Assembly (NCBI GenBank): GCA_002785985.1
Contig: NHNU01000017.1
Span: 496,001-560,000 of the forward strand
Direction of reading: 5' to 3'
Length of the DNA stretch: 64,000 nucleotides
Source: Microcyclosporella mali
Taxonomy: Eukaryota > Ascomycota > Dothideomycetes > Mycosphaerellales > Mycosphaerellaceae
Positions 50,753-61,630 of this stretch are shown one piece after another. Made by a program: the position numbers and the translations under genes. Below the pieces are notes generated by a model, which was not told the origin of the DNA, searched no databases, and saw only the letters and a program-made list of their open reading frames with translations. Position 1 is the first letter of the stretch. The number at the start of each line of letters is the position of its first letter.

Positions 50753-52255
50753 TCAAGGCACTGCCAGATTGGTGATGATAAGGCCACTAAGAATGTCAAT
50801 GTATACGCTGGCGCTTTCTGCGATGTTCTTTGCACTGAGAGTGTCTGTGCCATATTGTGGTGGGATCAATCCCATCGACAGCGCCTGCGGAATAGCCGCT
50901 TCTGTTCCGATTGTCTCAAGGATGAACCCGAGGTTTGCTCGCAAGCAGCCAGCTTGTGTAGCCATATATGCACTTTTCAGTGGCCAAAGCGAGGCAACAG
51001 CCTTTAAAGTTTTGTCCCGGGACCAGAAACAAGGCACCTGGGGCCGTGGCTGCGAACGTGCTATCTGAAGCAATTCTCTGGAAAAGATCTCAATTCCGTG
51101 TGCCTTCTGCTCGATGCTTTCGCGTAAAGCATGATATCGCCTAGTGGTCTGATAGCGCGGAGAAGGTGGTTGGAAAGTATCCAGGTCAAGAAGAACTCTC
51201 GTTGAAATGATCTCAAGACTTCTGTATTGGTTCGCACGTATGGCGTGGTGATATTGCGATGGCATCAAAGCCCGAGATGCCACTTTAAGGTTTCTGTGAA
51301 TATTGTTGGTCTGCACGCGTAACCTTTGGACATCGAGCTTTCGTGGTGCACTGGTTGACTCGAAGAGATGCTTCACGTCTTTGGCGGTGTCCCGCAGCTT
51401 CAAACCAGCAGCACCGAATAATACTGAAAGTGCATGATCCTTGTCCGACAGTTTGCTAAGTGGCTCATGGACAGGTGTATTCCGTTTCCAGATCCTGGCA
51501 GCTGCCAGGAAGGCAGAGGCCTCGTGCTCGTGCTCGTGCTCGAGCTCGAGCTCTCTGGTCGAATGTGTCAAGATACCTAGGAAACCATCGAGGTGGATGC
51601 CCCAGGTCTTGTCGCTACTGTCAATGTTGACTATCATCTGCATCTCACGTCAGTCATTGTTGTATTCTTCAAGTCCACAGCGGCAAACCTCGTAAAGGGC
51701 TAACAGTAAGACTGAGTCTGCAAGCTGAAGAGATCTCGAATGCTCAAGGGCGCCTCTTAGCCGGAGCGTAAGCTGACCGTAGCCGCTCAGCAATGATCTC
51801 CTTTGCTCTGCACTCTGAGCATAAATCCGCAAGCTCGAGAAAGCGTGACAAAGTACATTGAATGTATACGTTGCAGTTTCTTGAGACAGGTCATCCTCTA
51901 CTTGTGCCCGCACGTCTGAGGAAATTCGTGAACTGTGGCAGTAAAGGTATAGGCCCAATGCTTCGTCAACTTCGGTGGAAAGTCTTCGCCTGGCCTCTGT
52001 GGTCGTCGACTCCAGCTTCTTTTGGCCAGTACTTTCGACTTCATGGCACGGACGCTTTGTCTCGGTTGGATGGTCTTCGTTCACGCTGCTTTGACGTCTT
52101 TTCTCAGCCCGTGTCCGGGTCGTTCTGATGGAGTATCCTAGACAAATTCTGGAAGTCGCAGAGCACTGCCGGCAGATGGGACGTTGCGCATCACATCGGA
52201 CGCGTCGCGTCTTGCAAGTGTTACATGCAAGGCTGGCATGGCCTGGATTGACCAT
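50753..52255 (-). CDS. Zn2Cys6 transcription factor
   Basis: Two exons, 51689-52255 and 50753-51643, giving 485 aa. The N-terminal binuclear zinc cluster has the canonical spacing C11-x2-C14-x6-C21-x6-C28-x2-C31-x6-C38 (CNTCKTRRVRCDAQRPICRQ). A basic Arg/Lys linker follows. The middle and C-terminal part is helical and of the fungal-specific type (SVLLLALYEMQMIVNIDSSD, GWIHLDGFLGILT-like). The 45-nt intron with donor GTTTGC was chosen because it restores the LYEM block typical of the family; it is at the lower size limit. A hexanucleotide repeat at 51521-51554 encodes the ELELEHEHEHE stretch. No target genes can be inferred; GST or beta-galactosidase next to it are only positional candidates. 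Confidence 0.85.
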
Positions 52256-52663
52256 TGTTTATGAGCTAATGATGGAGCACGACACAATGTTGATGCGATA
52301 TGCACGTACGCAATGGTTGATACTGCTTACCAATAAGAATGTTGCGGCTCACATTGACCCGACGCAGAATCTACTCCACTTCCCTGCCTCTTCGCCTGCT
52401 CTTTTCCCCATCGCCGACTTTCATCGTCATGCGCATCACGCGCATTGCCACCGACTTGAGTCCTAATGTACGCACGCGGCACTTGCGGTGTTTACGCCTA
52501 GTTGTTCTGCCCCTCTTTGCACCGCACAGCATGGCCGACCATTGGCGGAGAATCTGTTCCTGCGTTGGGGGATGTCTCAAATCGCACACTATTGTCCACG
52601 CAGTATGATCTATATAGGGACAGATCCGATGACACCGTGGTTTTTGGACAAATTCTTGTCAGC
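52256..52663. promoter_or_regulatory. Divergent region with TATA box (52611-52618) for GH35 gene
   Basis: 408 bp between the regulator and the beta-galactosidase. TATATAGG at 52611-52618 lies 46 bp before the GH35 start codon, a good position for a short-leader fungal TATA promoter. Confidence 0.5.
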
Positions 52664-55600
52664 ATGCCTTCCCTAATGGTCAAATGGCTACTCTTTGCGA
52701 CCCTGGTGCTGTTCGTTCTTGGATCTCACGCAAAAAGCGTCGTGACTTGGGATAAGTACAGCCTACTCATCAATGGCGAGAGGGTTTTCATATACAGTGG
52801 CGAGTTCCACTACGAGAGGCTACCAGTTCCAGAGCTGTGGCGAGACGTATTGGAGAAGTACAAGGCAAACGGCCTGAACGCTGTCTCCGTACGCTTGGAA
52901 GCGCTTTGATGTGGCAGACAACTGACAGGTATAGATTTACTTCTTTTGGAGCTACCACAGCGCACGTCTGTCTCTCTCGGATACATGTGCAGTCTGCAAG
53001 AAGAGTTGGCACTAACACTTACCCAGGGAGAGACGTTTTCGATTTTACCAGTCCGGGCAAGGACATCCAAAAGCTACTCGATATTGCCCAGGAGGTCGGC
53101 CTCTATGTAATTGCGCGCCCAGGACCATACTGTAATGCCGAAACAAATGGCGGCGGACTCGCTCTATGGGGCTCGGACGGCAGCCTAGGAAAGTTGAGGA
53201 CTTCAGACGAGACCTACCATCAAGCGTGGCTATCTTGGATGCAAGCTGTAAACAGCATTTTAGTGAAGAACCAGGTCGACAATGGCGGACCCATAATCCT
53301 GTACCAAATCGAGAATGAGCTCCAAGAAACCACTCACACGGCAACAAACACGCTTGTTCTGTACATGGAGCAGATCGAAAACGCTACTAGAGCTGCCGGA
53401 ATCACCGTTCCTTTCATGTCGAACGAGAAAGGCATGAGATCTATCAGCTGGTCGACTGACTACCAAGACGTAGGCGGAGCTGTCGACATATATGGGCTCG
53501 ACTCTTATCCGGGAGGGTTGAGCTGTACGAACCCGAACTCGGGATTCAACATCGTCCGCACTTACTATCAATGGTTCCAGAATGCTTCTTATACTCAGCC
53601 AGAGTTCTTGCCGGAATTTGAGGTATGCAAATACGATCGATGTACCTTCCCGGGCACTGCTAATGTTTTGCAAGGCTGGATATTTCACGCCATGGGGCGG
53701 TCAGTGTCTCCTAGAGCTCATGGTTCTTCGGCTGACGAGATGAATGACAGGCTTCTTCTATGATCAGTGTCTTGCTGAGCATGATCCAGCTTTCGCGGAT
53801 GTCTACTACAAGAACAATATTGGCCAGCGCGTCACGCTACAAAGCTTGTACATGGCGTTCGGAGGCACAAATTGGGGCAATCTAGCGGCACCGGTCGTGT
53901 ACACCAGCTACGATTACAGTGCGCCGCTGCGTGAGACAAGAGAAGTTCAACTCAAGTTCAAGCAGGCGAAGCTGATTGGTCTCTTCACTCGAGTCTCTCA
54001 GGATCTTCTCAAAACAGAAATGGAGAGCAACGGAACTGGGAATGCTGTCTCTACATCCGACATCTTCTCGTGGGTACTGAGAAATCCCGACAACAAAGCG
54101 GGTTTCTATACGCTTCAGCACAACACTTCTTCATCGCGAGCAGTGACCACCTTCGAAGTGTCTCTGAATACATCTGCTGGAACTGTGTCCGTACCAGATG
54201 TGCAGCTCAATGGACGTCAAAGCAAGATACTTACCACGGATTACAATCTCGGAAGTCGCACACTTCTCTACTGCTCAGCCGACATCCTGACCTGGGGAAG
54301 CTTTGGACCCTCCGTCGTGTTGATACTGTATGCCGATGTTGGACAAACTAGCGAATTTGCACTCGAGGGCGGCCACAATCTGACATACACAGCATACGGG
54401 ACATCCGGAATATCGATGGTGACTTACACCAACTCGACCTATACCAAATACAGATACTCTCAGACTGCCGAACCATCCATTGTCCACTTTTCTGACAGCA
54501 CTGTTGTCTATCTCTTGGATACTGAAACAGCATGGAACTTCTTCGCGCCCTCACTCACGCGCGACCCTAATGTTGCACCGGATGAGCAGGTGTTCGTGCT
54601 GGGGCCATACAATGTACGAAGCGCTTTGGTCGATGGATTTACGGTGATACTAGAAGGCGAAAACGCAAATGCTACCAATCTGGAGGTCTTCGCAGGCCAA
54701 GGTGTCTCTTCCATTTCGTGGAATGGCCAGAAATTGCCCACTGAGAAGACTACCTATGGTTCTTTGACAGCGACGGCACCCGGCGCAGACGAGAGGAAAG
54801 TTGAGTTTCCTACACTATCTTGGAGAGTTGCCGACTCGTTGCCCGAAGCAGCACGGGACTACGACGATAAAAAATGGACTGTCTGCAACAAAACCACTAC
54901 CTTGAGTCCCGTGGCGCCTCTGACCTTACCGGTACTCTTCAGCTCTGATTATGGCTACTATGCTGGAATCAAATTATATCGTGGATACTTCGACGGTATG
55001 TCCGCAACGTCTGTAAACGTCACAGTTCAAGGTGGTCTGGCAGCTGGCTTCAGCGCTTGGCTGAATGGCCAGCTTGTCGGCTACAATCCAGGCAATGCTT
55101 CGGCTACGAATGTCTACGCTATATTGGACTGCAGCAAAGCCACCTTATACAACACAAATAACGTGTTGACCGTCGTCACTGACTACACTGGTCACGACGA
55201 AACTAGTACAGGTCCAGCTGGTGTAGAGAACCCTCGAGGCATCCTTGGAGCTCAGCTATACAACGGCAATAGCACCTTGAACTTCACCCAGTGGAAGATC
55301 CAGGGCAATGCCGGTGGCAATCAGAACATCGATCCAGTTCGAGGCCCTATGAACGAGGATGGCTTGTATGGTACTCGACTAGGATGGCACCTTCCAGGAT
55401 TCGGTACTTCTGGTCCAGCATGGTCTGATGGCAGTCCCTTGATTGGTCTTAACGGAAGTGGCATCAATTGGTACATCTCTACCTTTGATCTTGAATTCGA
55501 CGACGATCTCGATGTACCGATTGGTATCGAGCTGGGTGCAACATCAGGAACTATCGCCAGTGTGCAGATCTATGTCAACGGATATCAATGTGGGCAGTAT

Positions 55601-55877
55601 CTCATCGCAATGGAGTTTATTGATACTGATGTTGACAGATGGCAAATTCATTCCTCAAATTGGTCCGCAGACTAAATTTCCCTTCCAACCTGGCGTCATC
55701 AACAATAGAGGCACCAATACGCTCGCCATCGCTCTTTGGGCACAGACCGATGCTGGCGCAAGGCTAAATAATGCGACACTGTTTGCGTATAACAAGTATC
55801 AGACAAGCTTTGACTTTAGCCAGGACTGGAGTGCTCTGCAGCCCAAGTGGACGGCTGAAAGGCTGCAGTATGCATGA
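52664..55877 (+). CDS. Secreted beta-galactosidase (GH35)
   Basis: Six exons: 52664-52888, 52935-52965, 53027-53622, 53675-53699, 53751-55589 and 55639-55877, giving 984 aa, normal for fungal GH35. Releases terminal beta-galactose from plant cell-wall polysaccharides outside the cell. Signal peptide MPSLMVKWLLFATLVLFVLG. Catalytic barrel: VTWDKYSLLINGERVFIYSG, EFHYERLPVPELW, NAVSIYFFWSYHSA, ARPGPYCNAETNGGG, acid/base Glu183 in YQIENELQ, nucleophile probably Glu282 in PEFEAGYFTPWGG. Later beta domains contain FGGTNWGNLAAPVVYTSYDY and VNGYQYGKFIPQIGPQTKFP. Exons 2 (31 nt) and 4 (25 nt) are tiny and required for the motifs; donors GTCTGT (52966) and GTGGGC (55590) are weak but give the only correct joins. 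Many Asn-X-Ser/Thr sites. Confidence 0.94.
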
Positions 55878-56445
55878 GTGGGACCTACGTCAAATCGTGC
55901 TTGTCACGATAACGGTACCATGCGCGCCTGAGCGACTAGTTGCACGGGCTTAGACAAAATCAAGTACACCATCCTTCAAATCCTGTTCCGAAACGTCCGC
56001 TAATGGGTCCTTCTTGTCGAAAGCGTATCGGGCCCGTCGGTCTCGGGACATGGCAACGATGTTGTACTAATCACCGCCGAGATGATCGTCTTTGCTTATG
56101 CCCTTCAACTTGGTGGAAGATTCCTCATGTACGCTCTCCTGTTCAACTGCATTATTTCTCTCGGCTGTTTTGCTAGACGACTCGCGCTTCGATGGCGGCT
56201 GGACATTGACGTCCTCTCGGCCAAAGTGCATTTCTTCGGTGGCATGATGTTCAATCGAATGGACGCAAGAAGGAAGGAGACATTGCCGAAGGAGAAATGA
56301 TACGCGACAAAAATGTTGTTGTTCCTCGAAATCAGATTCAACGGCCGACGCGTTGACAGGCGACGTCATCGAACTCACTCAGTTCGCGCTCGAAACACAC
56401 TACTAGTAGCACGTGCCCTCCATTGCAGCTCTCTCTGAACATTAC
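55878..56445. other. Intergenic between GH35 gene and inverted-repeat element
   Basis: 568 bp. A reverse-strand open frame at 56067-56378 (103 codons; hydrophilic, Ser/Glu-rich) and a + strand one at 56082-56300 overlap; neither has a domain. Confidence 0.4.
56067..56378 (-). CDS. Orphan hydrophilic open frame, uncertain
   Basis: 103 aa, ATG to stop, with a Ser/Glu/Lys-rich composition (KRESSSKTAERNNAVEQESV) suggesting disorder. It may be spliced (GTATCA donor near 56310). No family recognised; it abuts the inverted-repeat element, so it could be leftover or a chance frame. Confidence 0.25.
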   Translation of the reverse strand: MSSMTSPVNASAVESDFEEQQHFCRVSFLLRQCLLPSCVHSIEHHATEEMHFGREDVNVQPPSKRESSSKTAERNNAVEQESVHEESSTKLKGISKDDHLGGD

Positions 56446-56875
56446 CTCCGCGGCTTCGAAAGTCTGAACGCTCGATACTTATCCCACTAGAACACGACAG
56501 TTTTATCCTTAGACTATATAATAGACACTCGGTAGACTAAGCTAGAACTTTTCTGCAAAATAAAAACAAGTACGGAGATTTTTCCTATCGAAATTTTATA
56601 GCTTCAAACAATATAAAAAATAGACAGATTTGTTTGCCTCCCTAAGGCTCTCAATTTAGCTAAGAGATTCGTAATTACCTCGCTTCTTAGTACTATAATT
56701 ACCTATCTAGCTAGACGGAGAGCTTTAATACTTAGGAAGTTACTCTCAAAGTTATCTAGAAGCGACTGCGAATGTCTGGCTCTATCTGTAACTAAGTAGA
56801 ATAAGTTATATCGCTATGAAATCGACGTGTTTTAGTAGGATTTGCCTAAGCGTTCAGACTTTCGAAGCCACGGAG
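56446..56875. mobile_element. Non-autonomous inverted-repeat element (MITE-like), AT-rich
   Basis: A 430-bp unit bounded by near-perfect 27-bp terminal inverted repeats, 56446-56472 and 56849-56875. Both contain GGCTTCGAAAGTCTGAACGC; the only mismatch is C/T at position 6. Similarity continues inward for about 20 more bases: ATCCCACTAGAACACG on the left and ATCCTACTAAAACACG on the right. All differences in this block are C-to-T or G-to-A, as repeat-induced point mutation would give. The inside is AT-rich with many TAG and CTAG words and no open frame. No clear target-site duplication was seen, so the superfamily is undetermined. Confidence 0.8.
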
Positions 56876-57020
56876 AGACATGTATGACCAATACTGCCCT
56901 ATACTGACCTGTATAGTCATCATACTGCAAACCACAACGCTTCCTCATCAACACATGTCCTCAACGCCCTCTAAAGTCGCTCATTGAAATACAAGTCGTC
57001 CACTCTGCATCACTTTCCCA

Positions 57021-58604
57021 TCACGCTCCATACCATCTCTGTCCCGGTGTATCTTTTAGCTCACGACTCTGTCCGGCGCTCAAAGTCCGGCGCTTTGAAT
57101 ATTGCCGGTACCTCTCCATGTTCTGCAAGTTATAGCTCTCATACTCAGCAGGCGTCCGAACAGCTTCTATCTTCTCCCACGAATCCACTTTCGTCGTCGG
57201 ATCTTTGCGCTCGTCTGTGAAAGTCTTCGGACTACCTTCCCATCCACCACCGTCGCTGGTCACCGAGCATATAGGAGTGTGTTTCGCTTCGGGGTCATGT
57301 TGCTTGATCGTGTCGTCCTCTGGCGACTGGTCTCGGCGAATGATGGCATTCTCGACTTCGGAGTCGAGACGACTCCTGCCGCCGGAAGCAAAAGAACTCT
57401 TGATCTCGCTGATAGGCCCCTTTAGGTATTCGCGGAACAGGACGCGGAGAGCTGGTGCTGAGGCGCACATGATGCCCAAGTTCAGCTCGAGTTGTGACCA
57501 CACCGACACATTGAAGATGGCGGAAGTCACATCGATGGAATGGGCGCATTCTGTTGATGATAAAGAATTGTCAGCCTGAGTACTGATCACAGCGATTTTG
57601 TCGACGGGATTTGGTACCATATAGATAGTACGTCCTCACACCACTTGCGGCGACGACCAAGAGGCCGAGACAAAAGACCGCATTCAATGCCACTTTTTGC
57701 GGAATCGGTAAACGGGCATTTCGCATCATGATGCATGGTAATGCAACGGCGTATAGGTCCGAGATGGCGGCCATCATCCCAGCGAGCAAATTGACCATTG
57801 TCGTGTCCACACAGTGGTATTGGACCGAGTATGTCAGATCAAAGGCTTTCCAATATGCTTCAGTGGGAGTGCAGCTGAAGTATGGATCAGTCCCGACCAC
57901 GAGCTTTTGAAATGGCCATGATCATACGTACTTGAACACCAGCACTAGGATGAAGGCGATAGTGTACGCCAATGTTAGTGCAATGGCAAACAGGACCGCG
58001 GCGATCCACTGTTTCGTCGTCAGTACGTATGCAACGTATTATTATCTGTCTGGTTGACATGCTTACGGCTCGAGAACGGATGGGATCCACCAGTCTGCGA
58101 TAGAACAGCAGGACGGAAACTTTCACGAAGCATGCCGTGAGCAGAAAGGACAACTCCGCTATCCAGGTGAGCCTCGCCATTGGGACGAACATCGCGAGTG
58201 GTACGTCCCAAACATGTCTGCGTGGTCAACAGGAGCTCGTGGTCAGGACACGCACACGGTAAATTTGCTTACCTACTGATATAGTAGATCTCACTCTCCA
58301 GAAGCGTAAGAACCAAAAACCACGTCAGGCAGACCCAACTCATAACCAGCGCGGCCTATGGTCAATATCAGCGCACGTCGACGAGCATCGTAGCGACGAC
58401 CCTTACATCGTCAAGACCAAGGCCCCCAGCGCGTTTCTGCAACCTTAACCACAGGCGTGTCGCAACCATGAGCGTTGTACCCGCATACAAGATGCTCGCA
58501 TACTCGGGCATCCACGTCCTCCTGTCCGGACTGATGTAATTTGGGGTTGGCCATTTCGCTACGTCCGCAGGCGTCAAGTTGATAATGTTGCCCGGCATGG
58601 CCAC
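57021..58604 (-). CDS. PTH11-like / fungal rhodopsin-domain seven-helix membrane protein
   Basis: Six exons: 58407-58604, 58273-58355, 58067-58217, 57932-58008, 57618-57874 and 57021-57550; every join keeps frame and gives 431 aa. Fungal integral membrane proteins of this family include PTH11-type candidates for G-protein-coupled sensing. Seven hydrophobic segments: YASILYAGTTLMVATRLWL, LVMSWVCLTWFLVLTLL, TWIAELSFLLTACFVKVSVL, WIAAVLFAIALTLAYTIAFI, TTMVNLLAGMMAAISDLYAV, KVALNAVFCLGLLVVAASGV and SQLELNLGIMCASAPALRVL. Family marks: FKVSVLLFYRR-like VKVSVLLFYRRLV after helix 3 and the HCVD motif with Cys pair in the extracellular loop (FNCTPTEAYWKAF...YHCVD). No CFEM domain at the N-terminus. 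The C-terminal tail of about 130 residues is hydrophilic and Ser/Asp-rich. Ligand unknown. Confidence 0.9.
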
Positions 58605-59902
58605 GTCGCTGACGCACGACTGAGACTCTAAAGGGTCTAGAAAGTTGAGTTTGTCGATCGAAGGCCGGCCGTGTCCTGAGACAGTCTCGAGAGGGCGATG
58701 CGGGAAAGGTCAACCCAGATCCAATGTCAGCTTCGCTTTCGTTCAAGGACGTACAGCACTGCTCCTTAGTGCGACCGAGCCGAAACAGTCGCGAAAGAGG
58801 CGTAGCGATCAAACAGCTTGTCGAGGGTTCTCATGCAAGGAAGAGCAAAAAGAAGAAGAAGAGTACTTCTTTTGGAGAGCTTCAATTCCGCTAGGAATAT
58901 CTTGTCGAATGTGACAGTCCTGTACAACTGTACATCGGCCACAACAAGTTGCATACAAGCAGTCCACAGGATTAAATCTCGTCGACCTCAAAAAAGGCAA
59001 TGTTGCAGTTTCATATGAGCTACATCGTAGCAATTGAGTGAGACGGACAGGATAGCAGGCAATCGGCGCTTCTCAACAGAAACCTTCCCAAAAGGCAAGT
59101 GTCGTTGTGGATAACTCGGGATTGATACTGCTTGCGTATGGTTGTGCGGACACCTTCTCGACTATGTTTCTGCAAACAGCATCGGCGGCGCCTCCCGATG
59201 CAGCCCAACAAGTCTGTCGTGCATGAGCCGAATGAAACGTTTCATGTCAAATGCATGAAATTACGTCGCTTACGACACATCGAGTGTATCTGCTCCCGGC
59301 ATCACTCCACAGCATTTGTGGGATGGGATCGAACATCCCGCCATGTCGTCACAATTCTCGACTTTGTCAGTCAACCGGTTGATGCTGTCAAGTGACGTAG
59401 ACTTGCTTGTCTTCAGGAACAACCAGAGACGTAAGCTGCGACCATGTGGGAACATCCCTGTTGGCGTTCATGCAAGGGTAGCTCCTTGTATCAGTTAGAG
59501 TCGGTAGCAGCGATCTAGCCGAGTGCCAACCACGAAATGCGAAAAAAGTCTGACTCGCTTCTGCTGCTTCTGCTGCTGAGCATGAGTCTGCGAGAGGGGC
59601 AGTGGGTCGTCGTTCCACATTGTACAGGTACGGAGGATAGAGTCATTCAAGTCAAAGAACATCCCTCGTTTGGAGCACACAGGCCGTCTTGCATCGTCTG
59701 TAGTCTTAGTGTCTCGTGTGCCATAGCAGCCCCAGCCTCAATGGCTATCATGACCGCGCCAGTCGCATAGCGGACCTGCAGCTCTCGCCGGCCCACATCT
59801 CTGGAGAGTGAGTATCTCTTCTCGCAGCCTGCTTTGAAAGGTGGTCATCGTTTGATCTATTTCGAATCATCGCATCTCATAATGGCTAATCATCAATCGT
59901 CG
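58605..59902. other. Intergenic between receptor and acyltransferase genes
   Basis: 1.3 kb, divided between the promoter of the receptor gene and the 3' region of the acyltransferase gene. Overlapping open frames of 60-130 codons on both strands, none with a domain. Confidence 0.45.
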
Positions 59903-61630
59903 TTATGTCGCAGGAGCTTCCCAGCCATCACGTTGTGTCTTCATCAGATTGCTCTGTTTGTGAGGAAACGAGATCTCTCGCTCCTTGTAGAAACCGACGT
60001 CCTCGCAATACTTTCGCAGTCTGGCAATATGTCAGTCGATGGTGCTTTCGCCGTTCGAACAAAGCACTCACTTGACGTTGTCCACCCGCGGCTCCAGCAT
60101 GACAGCATTCGTTCTCGAATCCGCGAGTAAACAATAATGCACAAGCGCGCTGAGCCACACCTTGATGCGGTGAGGACCTCTGAACTCCTGCTCTCCAACG
60201 AGAAGGTGGAAGCCACGATCGTAGTCACCACAGCCACCTCCCAGATACTTTGCCAATTTGTCTTCTTTGACCCAGTAGATCTCAAAGAACGCAAATGGCT
60301 TTCCATCAAAACAGCCAATCACCGGAAACGAGTGTTTAGAAGTCAGACCATGCTTGAGGAATTCCTCCTGATGAGATATTGGACCTTGCTCGCCCCAGCT
60401 GTGAGCGACTCGAGGGTCGTTCATCCATTTGTGAAGGAGTTCGAGATCAGTCATGCGGGTCGTGTCTCTATCGTCAGAAGTGGATTCGCGGTTATCATGA
60501 CTGGAAATCGTGGGTGACATGGGCTCTGACTGAGATTGTGCCGTCCTTAAGATGTCGCGAGCAGAAGCTAGGGTTCTGTCGCCTCCGGCATGCTGTGAGA
60601 ATGGACCATTATAAACAATAGGTCGTTTGCTAAGAGATGCTACTCGGAAGCTAAGATACTGCTCTAAGCTTGGAATGTAGCGTGTGTAGAAGGTTTCGCC
60701 CTGACGTGGCGGCTTGGAACGAATGGGATGCCGTATGTCATTCGTGAATGTATATTGCGGCGGGGGAGGCGGGTAGAAAGTAGGCAGGTGGGAAGATGAG
60801 TGGAATGGTCCAGGAGGCGTGCTCGCGCGATTCGTGAAGGCTGCTTGCATCCCCAGGCTTGGCGAGTCGCTGTCCGCGCGATTTATCCCGCTGTTCCTGA
60901 CTGGACTTGCTGGCCGACTGTTGGCAGGACTGAGCGAGGGATAAGGCGAGCTGGTCTGTAGCGGCGTCAGGGTGAAGAGGTAGATTCTTGCGTCTAGCTG
61001 CCAAAAAGCTTGTCGTGAGACAAACATATGTGACCAGCCTTCGCCGCTGTGGAATGGGCCATCTTCGGGGTCGAGACCGACAGTGGAATCCTCGCACGAG
61101 ATCAAGCCCATTCTCTCTAGCTTAGGCAGAAGGTGCTTGCCCTTGAAGATGCCCTCGCGGTTTATGTTGATCCTCCAGTCTCCCCTCGGCCTGCCCTCCT
61201 GGGGTGTCTGCTCGCAAGCAGATGAGAAGAGTTGTGGCTCTGGCTCTTGCTGGTGGAAGTACCAATACAGTGTTGCCCACAACATCATGGCAATCTGGCG
61301 GCTCGGGCTCGTGGGTGGTCTGAAGTCACTGGAGGCAGGGTTTGAGATCGAGGAGATGAAGAGATGATCGTTTCTCAAGCTCGGCCTCCTGTAGCGGTGG
61401 ACGTGCCTGCCCTTCTGCACCGGTAGATCGATTGTCGGCTCCTTGCTCGCAGCCTCAGGCGGCGGCTTGTGGTCGTGCTCGTCATCCTCGCTGTTCAGGA
61501 TGATGGTCCAGCCGGGTGGGAAGACGCTGTGGTGGGTGTTGAGGTCATTGGCCTTGAAGTATAGACCGCCGAAGACAGGTGTGACGTTGAGGGTCTGGCC
61601 ATTGGGGAGGTGGACTATCGAGGGCGCCAT
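59903..61630 (-). CDS. GNAT-type N5-hydroxyornithine acyltransferase (SidF/SidL, IucB-like)
   Basis: Two exons, 60072-61630 and 59903-60020, with a 51-nt intron, giving 558 aa. Members add an acyl group to N5-hydroxyornithine when fungi build hydroxamate siderophores. The N-terminus (LPNGQTLNVTPVFGGLYFKA, FPPGWTIILNSEDDEHDH) and PTSPSRQIAMMLWATLYWYF are family blocks. The C-terminal acyltransferase fold starts near residue 400 (LELLHKWMNDPRVAHSWGEQ, FPVIGCFDGKPFAFFEIYWV, KYLGGGCGDYDRGFHLLVGE, FRGPHRIKVWLSALVHYCLL). The last exon supplies EDVGFYKEREISFPHKQSNL, where the enzyme's conserved end lies. The centre (about 240-390) is Pro/Ser-rich and probably disordered. No ornithine hydroxylase or NRPS gene is in the window, so cytosolic or peroxisomal location and acyl donor cannot be told. 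Confidence 0.9.

Noticed and set aside
56082..56300. Forward 72-codon frame beside the inverted-repeat element
   Set aside because: Overlaps an equally weak reverse frame and has no signal peptide or domain.
59320..59400. Reverse-strand TGTTCGATCCC resembling a tRNA B box
   Set aside because: The flanking sequence does not form acceptor or anticodon stems.
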